Assembly: GCA_012274445.1 (NCBI GenBank)
Contig: JAAROD010000029.1
Location: 186,001-250,000, forward strand
DNA length: 64,000 nt
DNA from: Sclerotiophoma versabilis
Lineage: Eukaryota > Ascomycota > Dothideomycetes > Pleosporales > Didymellaceae
Direction: 5' to 3'
How positions within the stretch are numbered: the stretch's first letter is position 1; each line of letters begins with the position of its first letter. The notes below the pieces were generated by a model. The model saw nothing but the letters and a program-made list of their open reading frames with translations, was not told where the DNA came from and searched no databases. A program made the position numbers and the translations under genes. Positions 44,804 to 54,985 of this stretch are shown here, one piece after another.

Positions 44804-46876
44804 ATGGAACCTCGAATAGCAACATTGCTAGATCAGTCCCCTTATAAAAGGCTTACTCTCGACCCTTCTGTACTGACCACTCCTTCATCTGTCGCGCCCC
44901 GGTACATCGAGCCCGCAGCCAGCGTTAACGCGGCACGTTCAAACCTTGATGCTCACGGTCACCATGATCGCGTTGATACCAGATACCAGACATCATCTCA
45001 GGTGCATTCAAGTGCACCGCTTGCCCGCGTATTGAATGACCCAGCATCTTCGTCCCATATATTCCAGCCTCCATCTGGTCGTCAAACGCCACAGCATGCA
45101 GCATTTTGTACCAGAAGCGATGGTCCTGGTTTAGGCCCTTCCGCAATCTCGCCAGATGCACGTAGACGAGAGGAACACTCTAGTTCTACTGGCTACTCTG
45201 GAGGCGACATATCCTTGATACAGTTGCCGAAGCCCCCACAGGTCCCACGGAAGACTGCGAAGAGGCCCAGAATCCCGCCACTGCTGCAAGGTCTGCATCA
45301 ACCTCCCCCGCTACCTCCCAAGAGTAGACTGTTTCCGCCTATCACCAGTAACAGAAGTGGACTTGGAGCTGATGTTGGTGATCGTTTCGGCCTTGGAGAT
45401 GCCTTTCCTGCAAGCAGCACTGAGGAGCCAGCCAAAGCTCGAGTCTCGCCGCAGAGAGGGAACGAAATCATAAGCAATGATGTGGAACAGACTAGATCTA
45501 TAATTAGCAGCCAGAGTGGACCTGAGGAGCAGGAACCGGGAAATGGATGTACTGCGGACGCTCCATTAGCCACCCAGGTTACAAGTCGAGTTCAAAACAA
45601 AGCTAAGGCACCACGGAAGCGGACGAGGTGGTCGCAGAAAGAGACAGAAGATTTACTCACTGGAGTCAGCAGATTTGGTATTGGCAGATGGAAACAGATA
45701 CTCGAGTGTCCAGACTTGCAATTCCAGGGCCGAACTGCGGTGGATTTGAAAGATCGATTCCGAGTATGCCGTCCGGGAGAAGGGCTCAAAGCTAGGAAAG
45801 CAGCGATATCGGAGGGGTCAACTGTGAGAAAATCCACGAAAGCCAGCCAACCAGGTAGCGAGGTTAGGCTTAAACCTGCTGTGAATGCAGTAGTCCATCC
45901 TTTCCCGTCAGCCCAGCGAACAAGTTCGGAAGAGGTAGAGTCAGTCAACGAAGTTGCTACGAGCAAGGCGGAAGTTCATGGGCCATTTCTCAAGAGTAAG
46001 CGCCGAGCGCGCCGTGAGTTTAGTAAGGAGGACGACGAGAACCTGCTGAAGGGCTTCAAGCGGCACGGCCCCGTCTGGCACAAGATGCGCGATGACTTCG
46101 AACTAGGCTTTGGTGTGCGCCATCCTACAGACTTGCGCGACCGCTTTCGTATTAGATACCCGGACCTTTTCGCTCAAGCTGGCTACAAGCTGAAGCCCAA
46201 AGAGGAACGCGCACTCAGAGATCGGACAGAAGAAACTAAAGCACAAGAAGCGCAGCCCTCGAGGCAGCCAACAAGTACTGCAAGCCAAGTACTCCCTACC
46301 ACAGTCAAAGCATCGTCTGCCACAACGCCCGTGCCGGTTGCTACGACTTCATCAATACGGCCCACTTTCGAGTTGATTACTGACCTCACATTTGATGACC
46401 ACGACGGCGAGCGAAGCCCCATCGTCTTAAACCGCAACATCCTGCAGTGGGCTGATGAAAACTCCACAGCTGTCCCCTCGACAACTGCAGCACCAACGAG
46501 TAACCAGGCACCCACTTACACTTCGAGCGACCTGCTCTACAATCCCTTCGCAGCGGCAAGCGATGGCATCCACATCAACCCTCTCGCCACCCTCAAATTA
46601 CCATCCACGGCGCATTGGAGCTACATGAATCCATCAACGGCAGCTCCGCCGCCTTCGCTGCCACCTCCCGGACCGTTAAAACATACATTACTTGCAAATG
46701 GCTCAAGCACGACCAGGGCACAACAGGAGATGCGCACACCGAACCTACCGAACATTGTCTTTCCATACGTGCCCAACGCTAGTGCCAGGAACGCGGTGCA
46801 CAATCTTCCCGCCCCTGCTGATATACTGTCATCAGGGCAGACAGGGACTTCAGATGGCTACGTATGGATTGGGTGA
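44804..46876 (+). CDS. Two-Myb telobox DNA-binding protein (Tay1/Teb1-like)
   Basis: A single-exon gene of 690 residues. The N-terminal 260 residues are Pro/Ser-rich and disordered. The first Myb/SANT domain (about residues 270-325) starts RTRWSQKETEDLLTGVSRFG and ends with VDLKDRFRVC. The second (about 405-460) starts REFSKEDDENLLKGFKRHG and ends with TDLRDRFRIRYPDLF. The (V/T)DLKDRFR ending of helix 3 is the telobox, which reads TTAGGG-type repeats in telomere-binding and some promoter-binding proteins. Two teloboxes in one chain match Yarrowia Tay1 and fission yeast Teb1. The role could be telomere capping or transcription control at telomere-like promoter sites. No dimerisation domain of the TRF type is evident. 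Confidence 0.87.
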   Translation: MEPRIATLLDQSPYKRLTLDPSVLTTPSSVAPRYIEPAASVNAARSNLDAHGHHDRVDTRYQTSSQVHSSAPLARVLNDPASSSHIFQPPSGRQTPQHAAFCTRSDGPGLGPSAISPDARRREEHSSSTGYSGGDISLIQLPKPPQVPRKTAKRPRIPPLLQGLHQPPPLPPKSRLFPPITSNRSGLGADVGDRFGLGDAFPASSTEEPAKARVSPQRGNEIISNDVEQTRSIISSQSGPEEQEPGNGCTADAPLATQVTSRVQNKAKAPRKRTRWSQKETEDLLTGVSRFGIGRWKQILECPDLQFQGRTAVDLKDRFRVCRPGEGLKARKAAISEGSTVRKSTKASQPGSEVRLKPAVNAVVHPFPSAQRTSSEEVESVNEVATSKAEVHGPFLKSKRRARREFSKEDDENLLKGFKRHGPVWHKMRDDFELGFGVRHPTDLRDRFRIRYPDLFAQAGYKLKPKEERALRDRTEETKAQEAQPSRQPTSTASQVLPTTVKASSATTPVPVATTSSIRPTFELITDLTFDDHDGERSPIVLNRNILQWADENSTAVPSTTAAPTSNQAPTYTSSDLLYNPFAAASDGIHINPLATLKLPSTAHWSYMNPSTAAPPPSLPPPGPLKHTLLANGSSTTRAQQEMRTPNLPNIVFPYVPNASARNAVHNLPAPADILSSGQTGTSDGYVWIG

Positions 46877-47048
46877 CTCGAATCGGTGCTTTCAGAGCGA
46901 ATATAGCAAGCTATCACATGTAAGTAAACCAGTATGTGCCAGTCACCATCAAGACAACCCGCAATGGCTCTGCGATCTTTCATTATAGTCATGTTGAGGT
47001 ATCAATGTCATCTCCACCCCGTACCTTCCTACCAGTCCGTTCCCACAT

Positions 47049-49507
47049 TCACCTCCCCGTTTGACACAAGGCGATGCAAAACTCCCTGAAATCGCCCTTG
47101 GTCGCCTCCTCAATGTCTTCTTCCACCATGCTTCCGTATTTTTCCTCGTACTCGGTCTTGACGCGCGCCAAATGCAGGCGGTCCCAATGCAATCTGACCA
47201 GTCGTGAAATCAGCAGCTCGTAGCGCTGCTGGCGATCATGTTTGGATGAAGAGGAAGTGTTTTCGCGCGAGGAACGGCCGGACGAGGCGGGCTCGATGAG
47301 GTCCATGAGCGCGTGGTGCAGCAGCATGGCGTCGCGCGCGGGGCGGTTGATTACGCCGTTGAGGATGTGGGCTATGACTTCGCCCTGGACAGAATCAGTC
47401 AGTGCTTACTCTACAGTCGTGTATGCATCGGTGCGCCAGTGCGCATGTCCCAGATCGGGGGCTGTTTGAAAGGGAAGGCGGACTTACGACTAGGTTGTTA
47501 CTCTTCCTCAGACAGTCGCGCGCAAAGCTGCCCTGGTACTTCCTCTCGTACGTCCGTAGGCATTCGCGTAGATGCGCATCAGAGCGCATAACGACGATGC
47601 CCAGAATCGCGCTCTCGCCTCCCTCGCGCGACTTGAGCGCCTTGTACAGGGTATCGACGTCGCGATTTCTATACTCGACAGGCCATATATCGCTCTCCTC
47701 CTGCCTCTCACCTTCGAGCGCCATGAGCACCGCTTTGCGGAACTTGTCTGCCTTGAGCTCCTTGTCCATGCACTTGACCAGACTATCGCTGTACCGCTTG
47801 TCCTTGAAGGAGTCGCAAATGGCGCGTATTTCGTGGTTCTGGCGTCCCATGAGCGCTTCAATGAGCAGTTCGCGACGAGCCGAGTTGGACTGGTACCAGT
47901 AGTTTGCCCAGTAGCCTTCGCCCTCGAACTTGCCCAGCGCCGTGACATAGGCAATCTTGCCAAAATTGCCCGACGTCTTCAATTTGATGTGTTTTGCGAT
48001 ATTGATGCCACGGCCTTGCACTTTACAGTGGCGCTTGTATTCTGTGCGCAGTTCGAGCATCTGATCGTGACTCAGGACAGGAAGGATGTCGATAAGCGTA
48101 TCAACCCCGGGAGTGCGCGCAGAAAGCGCGTCAACAATGGCGAGGGCGTCGGGTTCGGCATCATAGACTCTGGCACGGCGCTCTTCCTTCCTTCGGCCAT
48201 TATCGCGGCGGTCGCGGTCACGGTCACGGTCGCGGTCGCGGTCAGCGTAGGGGTCGTAGGGGTCGCGCGCGGAGGAGCTGTACGCTTCAAGGGCAAGCTT
48301 GTCGCGTTTGGATGGAGGCAGGGGGCTTGGTGAGCGGCCTGAACGCGAGTGGGCGCGATGTCTGCCTTGCAAGGACTGTCTGGAGTCGCGTGGGGAGAGG
48401 CTGTCAAGGGGTTGCAGGTGGTTGATGTCGTCGTCGTCGAGCATCATCGCCTGGGGCATAGGGCTGATCGACTGGTACACGCCTTGGTACGCTTCCAACA
48501 GCGGACTTGGCGGAGGCAGACCGCCGCCAGGAAAGCCCCCTGGCATACCGCCGGGGACGATGTTCTGCAGGTCGGGCCGGTTTCCGCTAACAGACAGCCT
48601 GTCCATGCGCTGAGTGAGCCCGTCAGGCCGACGTCCACCGCCCACTGACAGACTGTGTGGGCGCATGGCAGGCGACGGCGGCGCGTTGAGCTTTCCTCCC
48701 CCGCCTGGAACCATTTCAACGACCTTGCGGCCATCGTATGTGCTCGTCGGTCCCGAGCTCGACTGTGCACGGTGGTGTTCTGGACGTGGAGAGTGCGTGC
48801 CCATGGGCGGCGGCGGATACTGTGGCTGGTGTACGGGCGGCGGGGCGGGAGCATGTGGGATGGCGGCATACTGGGGCTGGGCTGGCGATGGAGGGTAGGT
48901 GGGACTCGTTGGCTGGGCTGTGTGTCTTATGGCTGGCTGGTGGGCAGAGCCGACGACAGGCGTGGCACTGAAGGTGATCTTGTCAGGCGCCTGCGCATAT
49001 TGGAAGCTCGAGGCCGAGTCTCTGGGCGTGGCCGTGTATGCGAAGTGATGTCCGGTGGTGGGCGTGGTGGTGTACTGAACATTGCCCGGCTGCGCATACT
49101 GGTAATGGGAGGCCGCTTGGGCTTGCTGCATGTAGTCCGGGCGCTGCTCGGGGGGCAGGTCGGCATAGTTGCCCATGGTTATGGGCTCGTTTACGCTGCT
49201 GGCGGCCATAGTCTCAGTACTCGTCGCGTGCGGTCTCTACCAGGAGTGTTCGAGGCGCGACGCGAAGCTCGAAGCTCGCAGCTCGAAGCTCGAAGCTCAG
49301 GCGTAGTACTCACGTTGGATACACGAGTGGCTGCCTGGTCTCGTACTGAGGGGTGCCCATTGGTGCATATTCAACTGCGCTGTAATGCTGACCCGGCCCA
49401 GATCCATCGCGCACATGGCTGTGGCTGCGACTGCGGCTGCGCTCCCTTGCGCGGCCCGGCGACTTGGAGCGCGACCTTCGCGAGCCGTCATCAGGGCGCA
49501 ACGACAT
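47049..49507 (-). CDS. Annexin-like protein with long proline-rich N-terminus (fungal annexin C4 type)
   Basis: Annexins bind phospholipid membranes, usually with calcium. Three exons: 49507-49314, 49219-47488 and 47384-47049, 753 residues. Introns are 94 and 103 nt. The first exon encodes MSLRPDDG and an Arg/Ser-rich stretch (RERSRSRSHSHVRDG), and joins in phase through YPTTETMAASS. Residues 65-410 are Pro/Gln/Tyr/Ser-rich and disordered, with a run of alternating Asp-Arg near 395. From about residue 420 the annexin core follows: TLIDILPVLSHDQMLELRTE, ELLIEALMGRQNHEIRAI with KADKFRKAVLMAL, then two weaker repeats ending in GDFREFCIALCQ. The calcium-binding GxGTD loops are missing (RTPGVD at the first repeat). 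This matches the diverged annexin C4 group known from Aspergillus. Confidence 0.85.
49264..49298 (+). repeat. Five 7-bp tandem units (GAAGCTC) in the first annexin intron
   Basis: Units GAAGCTC, GAAGCTC, GCAGCTC, GAAGCTC, GAAGCTC follow one another inside the intron that separates the two 5' exons. Confidence 0.85.
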
Positions 49508-50291
49508 AGGGCTGAGGGGCTGTGTTTGTTGTCTGGAGGTCAATTGCGTGCCTCACTCCACCCGTCGTCGGCTACGCGCGCACAGGAGGCTGGCAGCACA
49601 GTGCGCGACTTGCAGACCCCATAGCGGTTACTCCGCATGGCGGGGCGCCCAGCTCCAGGTCGCTTGTGCCCGTGAGGCTCTACCGCAGCGCGTCGAAGGC
49701 GGTGAGTCTGCCACACCACACCGATGCTGACCATCAAAGTCGAGCCGCGGTGAACTGCCAGACATGGACATGTGCTTCCAACTCCACCCACCTCGCTCAC
49801 TTGTTGGCCCCGACCTGGACCCTTCGCTTTCGCACGCACGCACGCACGTCACCGCTTGCCCTGGATGATCAGCGAGAACGCGGGTGTGTTGAGCCCCATG
49901 TCCACATTTATCGGCTGGATTCGCGAAAACTGCCATGCATGTTAGGGTAGCTCGGTCGGTCCGGCACGGCGATTCACCGCCCTAAGCGTCTAATTGTAGA
50001 CAAATTTTTAAAGGGACTGTTAGATCTGCTCATAGCTCGGAGAAATGATGGAATGAGGGCTTGTCTTCGACGCGAACGTGCGTATGTGCTTGCTTCTGGC
50101 CAGTCATGCTCAGCGCTTTCGCCTGAACCGGTCCCACAAAGCGACGCGGCGACGCCATGTCGCAACTTGAAGCGATGCGGCTGAACCTACTATCGAGCCG
50201 TGTCCGTGTGCCTGAGTCAAAACACTCAGTATAGATAAGACGTCGCCAAACATGTTGACTTCTCACCTGTTTGCTTCCTCGTTTGTCCATC
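49508..50291. other. Divergent upstream region, annexin / F-box-like gene
   Basis: 784 nt between two divergent start codons. A short GCAC repeat lies near 49840. Frames up to 142 codons have no family marks. Confidence 0.4.
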
Positions 50292-51230
50292 ATGTCCTCC
50301 ACTATGATTGCTTATGCGGTCAACTTCCAAACCCAGTCACGACTCGTTCAACTACCGCAAGAAATCAAGAACATTATCTTTGATTTGTGCTTCACCGCTG
50401 ATGGCGCTGTCGTCGAGCCAATCTCAAACTACGGTCTTTCGAAGGGCAACGTCTCGCGCAGAATGGGGGTAAATCTGTTACAGACTTGCCGCAGACTCTA
50501 CCACGAGACAGACTGCCGATCGTTGTTTACACAGAACACTTTCCGCTTCAGTACTGTCGACCGCATGAGCTCGTTTCTGAGCTCATTAAGCCCCGTCCAC
50601 AGCGCATGTGTCCGGGATGTCGAAATTGACGCGCAAAGCATGCATTCCAACCACCCAGCGCTGGCCCGCGAATGGCTGCACTACCTTTCCTGGGGTAACG
50701 GCCAGTCAGACGAGGCTCGAGGCTCCTTGCATGTGGACGCTCCTGGGCTGAAGTGCCTCCGACTAAACTTCGAATCGTGGCCCAAGATTACCATGAAGAG
50801 GGTCGAGCTTTGGGACCAACTCAGGAATATGCTTTCAAAGATCGAAGGTCTTGAGCGAATCATCGTAGTTGGTGCAAGCAAAGGAACTGCAATGGCTAAG
50901 CGATCCCCTTTCTCCCCGGTTCACTATGTCGGTGGTGACGATGTCGGCATCAATGACCTTGTCCCACGCATGTGGAACAATGTCAGAGCGCCAGATAAGT
51001 CGAAGATTGTGAGATGGACTCGTCAAGACGGAAAGCTGGAGCTGGAGGTTGTGTCTATATCTCACTTGCTGAAGAACGTTGATCCATACTGGTGCGGTCC
51101 TTCGGTGAGGAAAAGTCATACAGACCCCTGGCCAGAAAATGGCTCCTGCACTTTGTTTGGATACGAGAACCGACACTCGGACGTTACAGAGCCTACTACA
51201 AAGGGGTTCAATCCCAGCGCCGCCGAATAA
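50292..51230 (+). CDS. F-box/2EXR-like fungal protein of unknown function
   Basis: A single-exon frame of 312 residues starting at the ATG before MSSTMIAYAVN. LPQEIKNIIFDLCF near residue 22 is the short F-box-like helix that opens the large fungal 2EXR group, followed by LLQTCRRLYHETDC, its usual second conserved piece. The rest is a variable alpha/beta region with no motif. Such proteins are thought to be substrate adaptors or related folds, but few have been tested. The last 23 nt overlap the end of the GPI2 coding sequence on the other strand. Confidence 0.72.
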   Translation: MSSTMIAYAVNFQTQSRLVQLPQEIKNIIFDLCFTADGAVVEPISNYGLSKGNVSRRMGVNLLQTCRRLYHETDCRSLFTQNTFRFSTVDRMSSFLSSLSPVHSACVRDVEIDAQSMHSNHPALAREWLHYLSWGNGQSDEARGSLHVDAPGLKCLRLNFESWPKITMKRVELWDQLRNMLSKIEGLERIIVVGASKGTAMAKRSPFSPVHYVGGDDVGINDLVPRMWNNVRAPDKSKIVRWTRQDGKLELEVVSISHLLKNVDPYWCGPSVRKSHTDPWPENGSCTLFGYENRHSDVTEPTTKGFNPSAAE

Positions 51231-52373
51231 TAGGCCTTGCCGGGTCCCAGGGCCCATGAATCTCGTTTTTGTACTTCTGCAGGCCGATCAGCCACCAGCT
51301 GCAGATACCCATCACGAAGAAAGTCAGGAAGCTCCCAAGCACCACTCCCGCAATGAAGGCACCCTTTCCGCCCCCGGTCAGAGTTACAAAGACTCCGCCC
51401 CACGCGATCGTGACAAGCACGATCGTAAGCGTGAGATGTCCTCGCCAGGAGCGAGCCCGGAGTTCGCGGCGAAAGATGGGAAAGAGGCCAAAGACTTCAA
51501 TAGAGAAGAGCGTCAGAGAGAACACATGTGTAGTTGAGGGGAGACGCGAAGCAAGGACAGTTGATGCCATCATGGCCGAGTTTGTTGAAATTGACGCTGG
51601 GAGTCTATAGCATTGTTAGAGTGCACGGCGGACAGAGATCGTCTTTAGTGTCTTACTGAGCTCCTGGTCCACTACTATAGTCGAAGAAAGCCACATTCAT
51701 CATGAGTAACCATGTGCTGATGGCCCAGATTGAATCGCTTGTTGTCGACTTCGTCAAGGATTTGAGTATGGGACTGAGCCCTAGCAAAGCAGCGTAGATC
51801 AACACAGCCGACTTAACTGTCGACACTCGCTGCTGATATCGAGAAGGCGGAGATGGTATCGATTCCAAATGCGAGTTATTTGCTTTACCTGCATTTGACA
51901 GATTTGCATCTGTGTTGTCAGTTGCTTCCAGGTTTTGCCCCTGCCAATGATCCCAGAGAATCCAAGCCAACACCGTACAGAGCGTCGCCCAGCCCACTAC
52001 AGATAATGGCGAGACGTTTCCTTGGATGATGGCGACAAAGCAGCAGCAGAAGATGGCGACTGATGCAAGATGCTGCACGATGATAGTCGTATCAGCCATA
52101 AGCGACCAGAACTCATATGGCTGCAGGCGCGGGTTGCGCTGTAGGTGGTCGAGAAAGGTCTTCTCGTCCGTGTAGTTGTCGGGGACTGCGTTACAATTAA
52201 TCCTGACCCACCACAAGCTTGAGTGTGAACTAACACGGTTGCTTGAACCAGAGCAACTTCTTATAGTGGCTTTTTGACCTGCGGCTCGTGCTCCGCCCGT
52301 CTCTTCTTCTCCTGCCAGAAGCAGACGGCTTGAAGAACGCGTCAACTGGGTCCAATAGTCGACTGGACTCCAT
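51208..52373 (-). CDS. GPI2: GPI2 / PIG-C, GPI-GlcNAc transferase subunit
   Basis: GPI2 is a membrane subunit of the ER complex that adds N-acetylglucosamine to phosphatidylinositol, the first step of GPI-anchor synthesis. Three exons: 52373-52235, 52185-51657 and 51604-51208, 354 residues. Introns are GTTAGT/CGCAG (49 nt) and GTAAGA/TATAG (52 nt). The joins give PDNYTDEKTFLDHLQRNPR and then LPASISTNSAMMASTVLASR, both strong family marks. YEFWSLMADTTIIVQHLASV, GLSPILKSLTKSTTSDSIWA and THVFSLTLFSIEVFGLFPIF are also typical, and hydrophobic helices run throughout. Without the first join the frame opens into an unrelated N-terminus. Its start lies 199 nt after the carRA stop on the same strand. 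Confidence 0.93.
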
Positions 52374-52572
52374 GTTGCCGTTTGTGCGCGAGGAAGATGA
52401 GGTTGTCCAGGTGCAGGAGAGGTCGTTACTGGTATAGGATGTTCGCGCTAAAACGATTATTTGGCCCCACTTCTAGATGCACCTTCCACAGAAGCTCAAC
52501 GTCACAAAATTGGTACATGGTAATGGCTATCAGTCTATTAATTGAGCTTATGGGTATACGCAAAATCATCGA

Positions 52573-54465
52573 CTATGGTCCGCACCGAGACTTGCTTGTC
52601 TGGTTCAATGTCTGCCAGGCCACAAGCAGTCTTCTCCACTTTGGTACAGTTGCGCGTCCGGCCTTCACTACATAGCCTTCTTGTCGCAATGTTCTTCCAA
52701 TCTCCATGTAGCTTTCGACTGCCACTCTGATCGGACCCGCAGCTTCAGGCGGCAGCTGCTCGATCGAATGCTTCGATTCAGCGTAAAGCTTGAACGCATT
52801 GTCCAGAAGACGATTGCGTATGCTCTCGATTCTTGGCCCCGAAGGTTCCTTGAGAACTTGCTCCTGGGTCAAGCCTACCTCAGACAGCCATGTTGTCGGG
52901 AGATACACACGGCCGATCTTCGCATCGACGGCGATGTCTCGGGCAATGTTGACATATTGCAGTGCAACCCCCATCAAGTTACCGGCACTTTCTACCTTGT
53001 GCTGCTCTGCTTTACTCAAGCTGCTTCCATACGTGTGGAAAATGAGCTCGATGCACATTTGAGCTACAGTGCCGGCGACTCGTTCGGAGTAAAGTGTGAG
53101 GTCACCCTCATTCGCGATTGGAGGTGATGCTGTGTCGAAGGCCAAATCCATATCGAAGCCAAGGAGCAAATCCTGCAATGGCTGGCGCGACAGTTTGTCA
53201 GTGGGAAGCTGCACAAGAGCAGAGCGCGTATCAGGAGGGAACTGCTCATGAACAAGTCTAATAAGCGCAGGTCTGGATCTTGGCCCACTGTAAGCAAGGT
53301 CCAAGAATTCGTTCAAATGTGCAATCCACTCTTTAGCTTCTTCGGCCGTAGTAGCGTTGTCAACCAGATCATCAGCTACACGGCAGAAAGAGTACAGAAG
53401 CAGCAGGTCGGTACGAAGGAGACCCTGAAAAGTTGAAGATGCAAGATAAAAGCTCCTGCTTTTGCACTTCAACCGGTGTACAGCCTCTCTCAGACCCTCG
53501 AGACGAGCCTCATCGTATTTCTTTGGGGAGACAAATAGTGCCTGCATGAGAACGACTGGCGACGGTAACTGTGGTGCTGGGTCTGGAAAGAGCGAGGGGA
53601 ATGTGTGCAGGATAGCAAGAGCGTTGTCAAATGCGACCAGTCCAAACACAATCAGCATGTTCGTGGCGAGGAAAAACAAAGCTTCCTCAATCTCTAGCCC
53701 ATCCCACAGGTGTATGCCATGCTTTGTACCAGCGCTGATGACCCAGGTCCCTCTGCGCAAGGCCAAGGTGTCGACTATCCAGAGGTAGACAGTGGGAAGC
53801 CAGATGGGCAGTGCTGTGTTAGACAGAGGCAGCCCCAGAATGAACTGGTATGCGAGCGTCCATAGCCCCAACAACACTGGCCCTGCCCAGACAAGAATCA
53901 AGCCAGTGTAGGTGCCAGTCACATTGGCCTTCACACAATACCAGCCATATGCAATTATTGCTGATATAATCACCTGTCCAGCCCACTTTTGATATTTCCA
54001 GGGCGCAGGCGAGGACGGGGTTGCGGCGCGCAGATAGATGGGCTGGTATGTAGGCTTGCTGAGGAGCAGATATAGCAGCGAGGTATTGTAGGTCTGTATG
54101 ACGAAGAAGAAGACCTCTTCAAGAGGGATGTCGAAGAGCGTTGGGCCGATAATCACATGGCTAGGGTAACTCCATATGCCGGTGCGAATGAGGTACGAGT
54201 CCCATGGGATGGTCGCGGTAACAGCAACCTGCAACGTCAGTACCATAGAGACACGGAAGAAGGCAGATCAACATACGAATATCAGGAAGCCGACTCTGTA
54301 GGTATCGAGTCTCGACCAGAGCGGGCGGTAGAGCAGCGTGAGCAGCACAGCCGGCGGGATGGTGTACTTGACATGGCTGGTCACTGCGCATCAGCATGGA
54401 ATTCAAAGTTCTGGAGATCCTGCGCAGGGCGCGTTCACGTACACGAGCGCGTAGTCTGAGCCCAT
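52573..54465 (-). CDS. carRA: Bifunctional lycopene cyclase / phytoene synthase (CarRA / AL-2)
   Basis: One protein carries both the first committed step (two geranylgeranyl diphosphates to phytoene) and the cyclisation of lycopene ends to beta rings. Three exons: 54465-54443 (23 nt), 54376-54277 and 54228-52573, giving 592 residues. The joins produce MGSDYALVHVKYTIPPAV, as expected for AL-2. The N-terminal membrane half has two CarR-type cyclase repeats with PLEEVFFFVIQTYNTS and IEEALFFLATN. The soluble half has the squalene/phytoene synthase motifs KSRSFYLAS, RVADDLVDN (first DxxxD) and NIARDIAVDAKIGRVYLP (second DxxxD). Introns are 66 and 48 nt. It diverges from the carX gene over 520 nt, and light control through that region is likely by analogy. 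Confidence 0.95.
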
Positions 54466-54985
54466 TATCGCAGATCGTCGCGACTGTCAACCCGAGCGTG
54501 AAACTGAAAGCGTGCAATTTCACGTCAATTCGAGAACCACAATGCAGGGAACGGACTAGGCGCTGCAGCGAGAGGGCGTCAGGCACAGAAGAACGAACTC
54601 AACACAATCCATCTTGATCGCGCTCCGTTGCCGCCGAATGCCGACCACGGCAAGTATGGAAAAGAGCAATTCGTGCATGTGCACGTTGCGGCATGGGAGC
54701 TGTGCGGCAGATAAGCTTTGGACTGACATCATTGACTTTGGTTGCGGCAGGTGCGGGACCCAACGTCAAGAAGATATCAGCGGCCAATGACGTTGCAGCG
54801 CATTGCATCATGTTGGTGGAGCTCGTTCGGTCAACACGCCATTACCTGTCTGGCCAAACATGTGAAAGCTCAGGATACTGTCATACCAGGTGCCACAAGC
54901 TCGTCAGACTAAATCCCCATGGCCGTTCAGCCTTCAGGACTCCCCAGCGCGCTGCTCTAATATAAACAGCACCCGTCAATTCACC
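54466..54985. promoter_or_regulatory. Shared carRA-carX upstream region
   Basis: The two pathway genes start 520 nt apart in opposite directions. Visible elements are a perfect 6-bp inverted repeat CGTGCA-TG-TGCACG at 54672-54685 and a GATAAG word at 54710-54715, a match to the GATA core read by white-collar and other GATA factors. TATAAA at 54961-54966 lies only 20 nt before the carX ATG, too close for a normal TATA box. Confidence 0.5.

Noticed and set aside
47572..48333. 253-codon plus-strand frame opposite the annexin gene
   Set aside because: Antisense shadow of a GC-rich, biased coding exon; no family marks.
54961..54966. TATAAA upstream of carX as a TATA box
   Set aside because: Only 20 nt before the start codon, so transcription would begin at or after the ATG.
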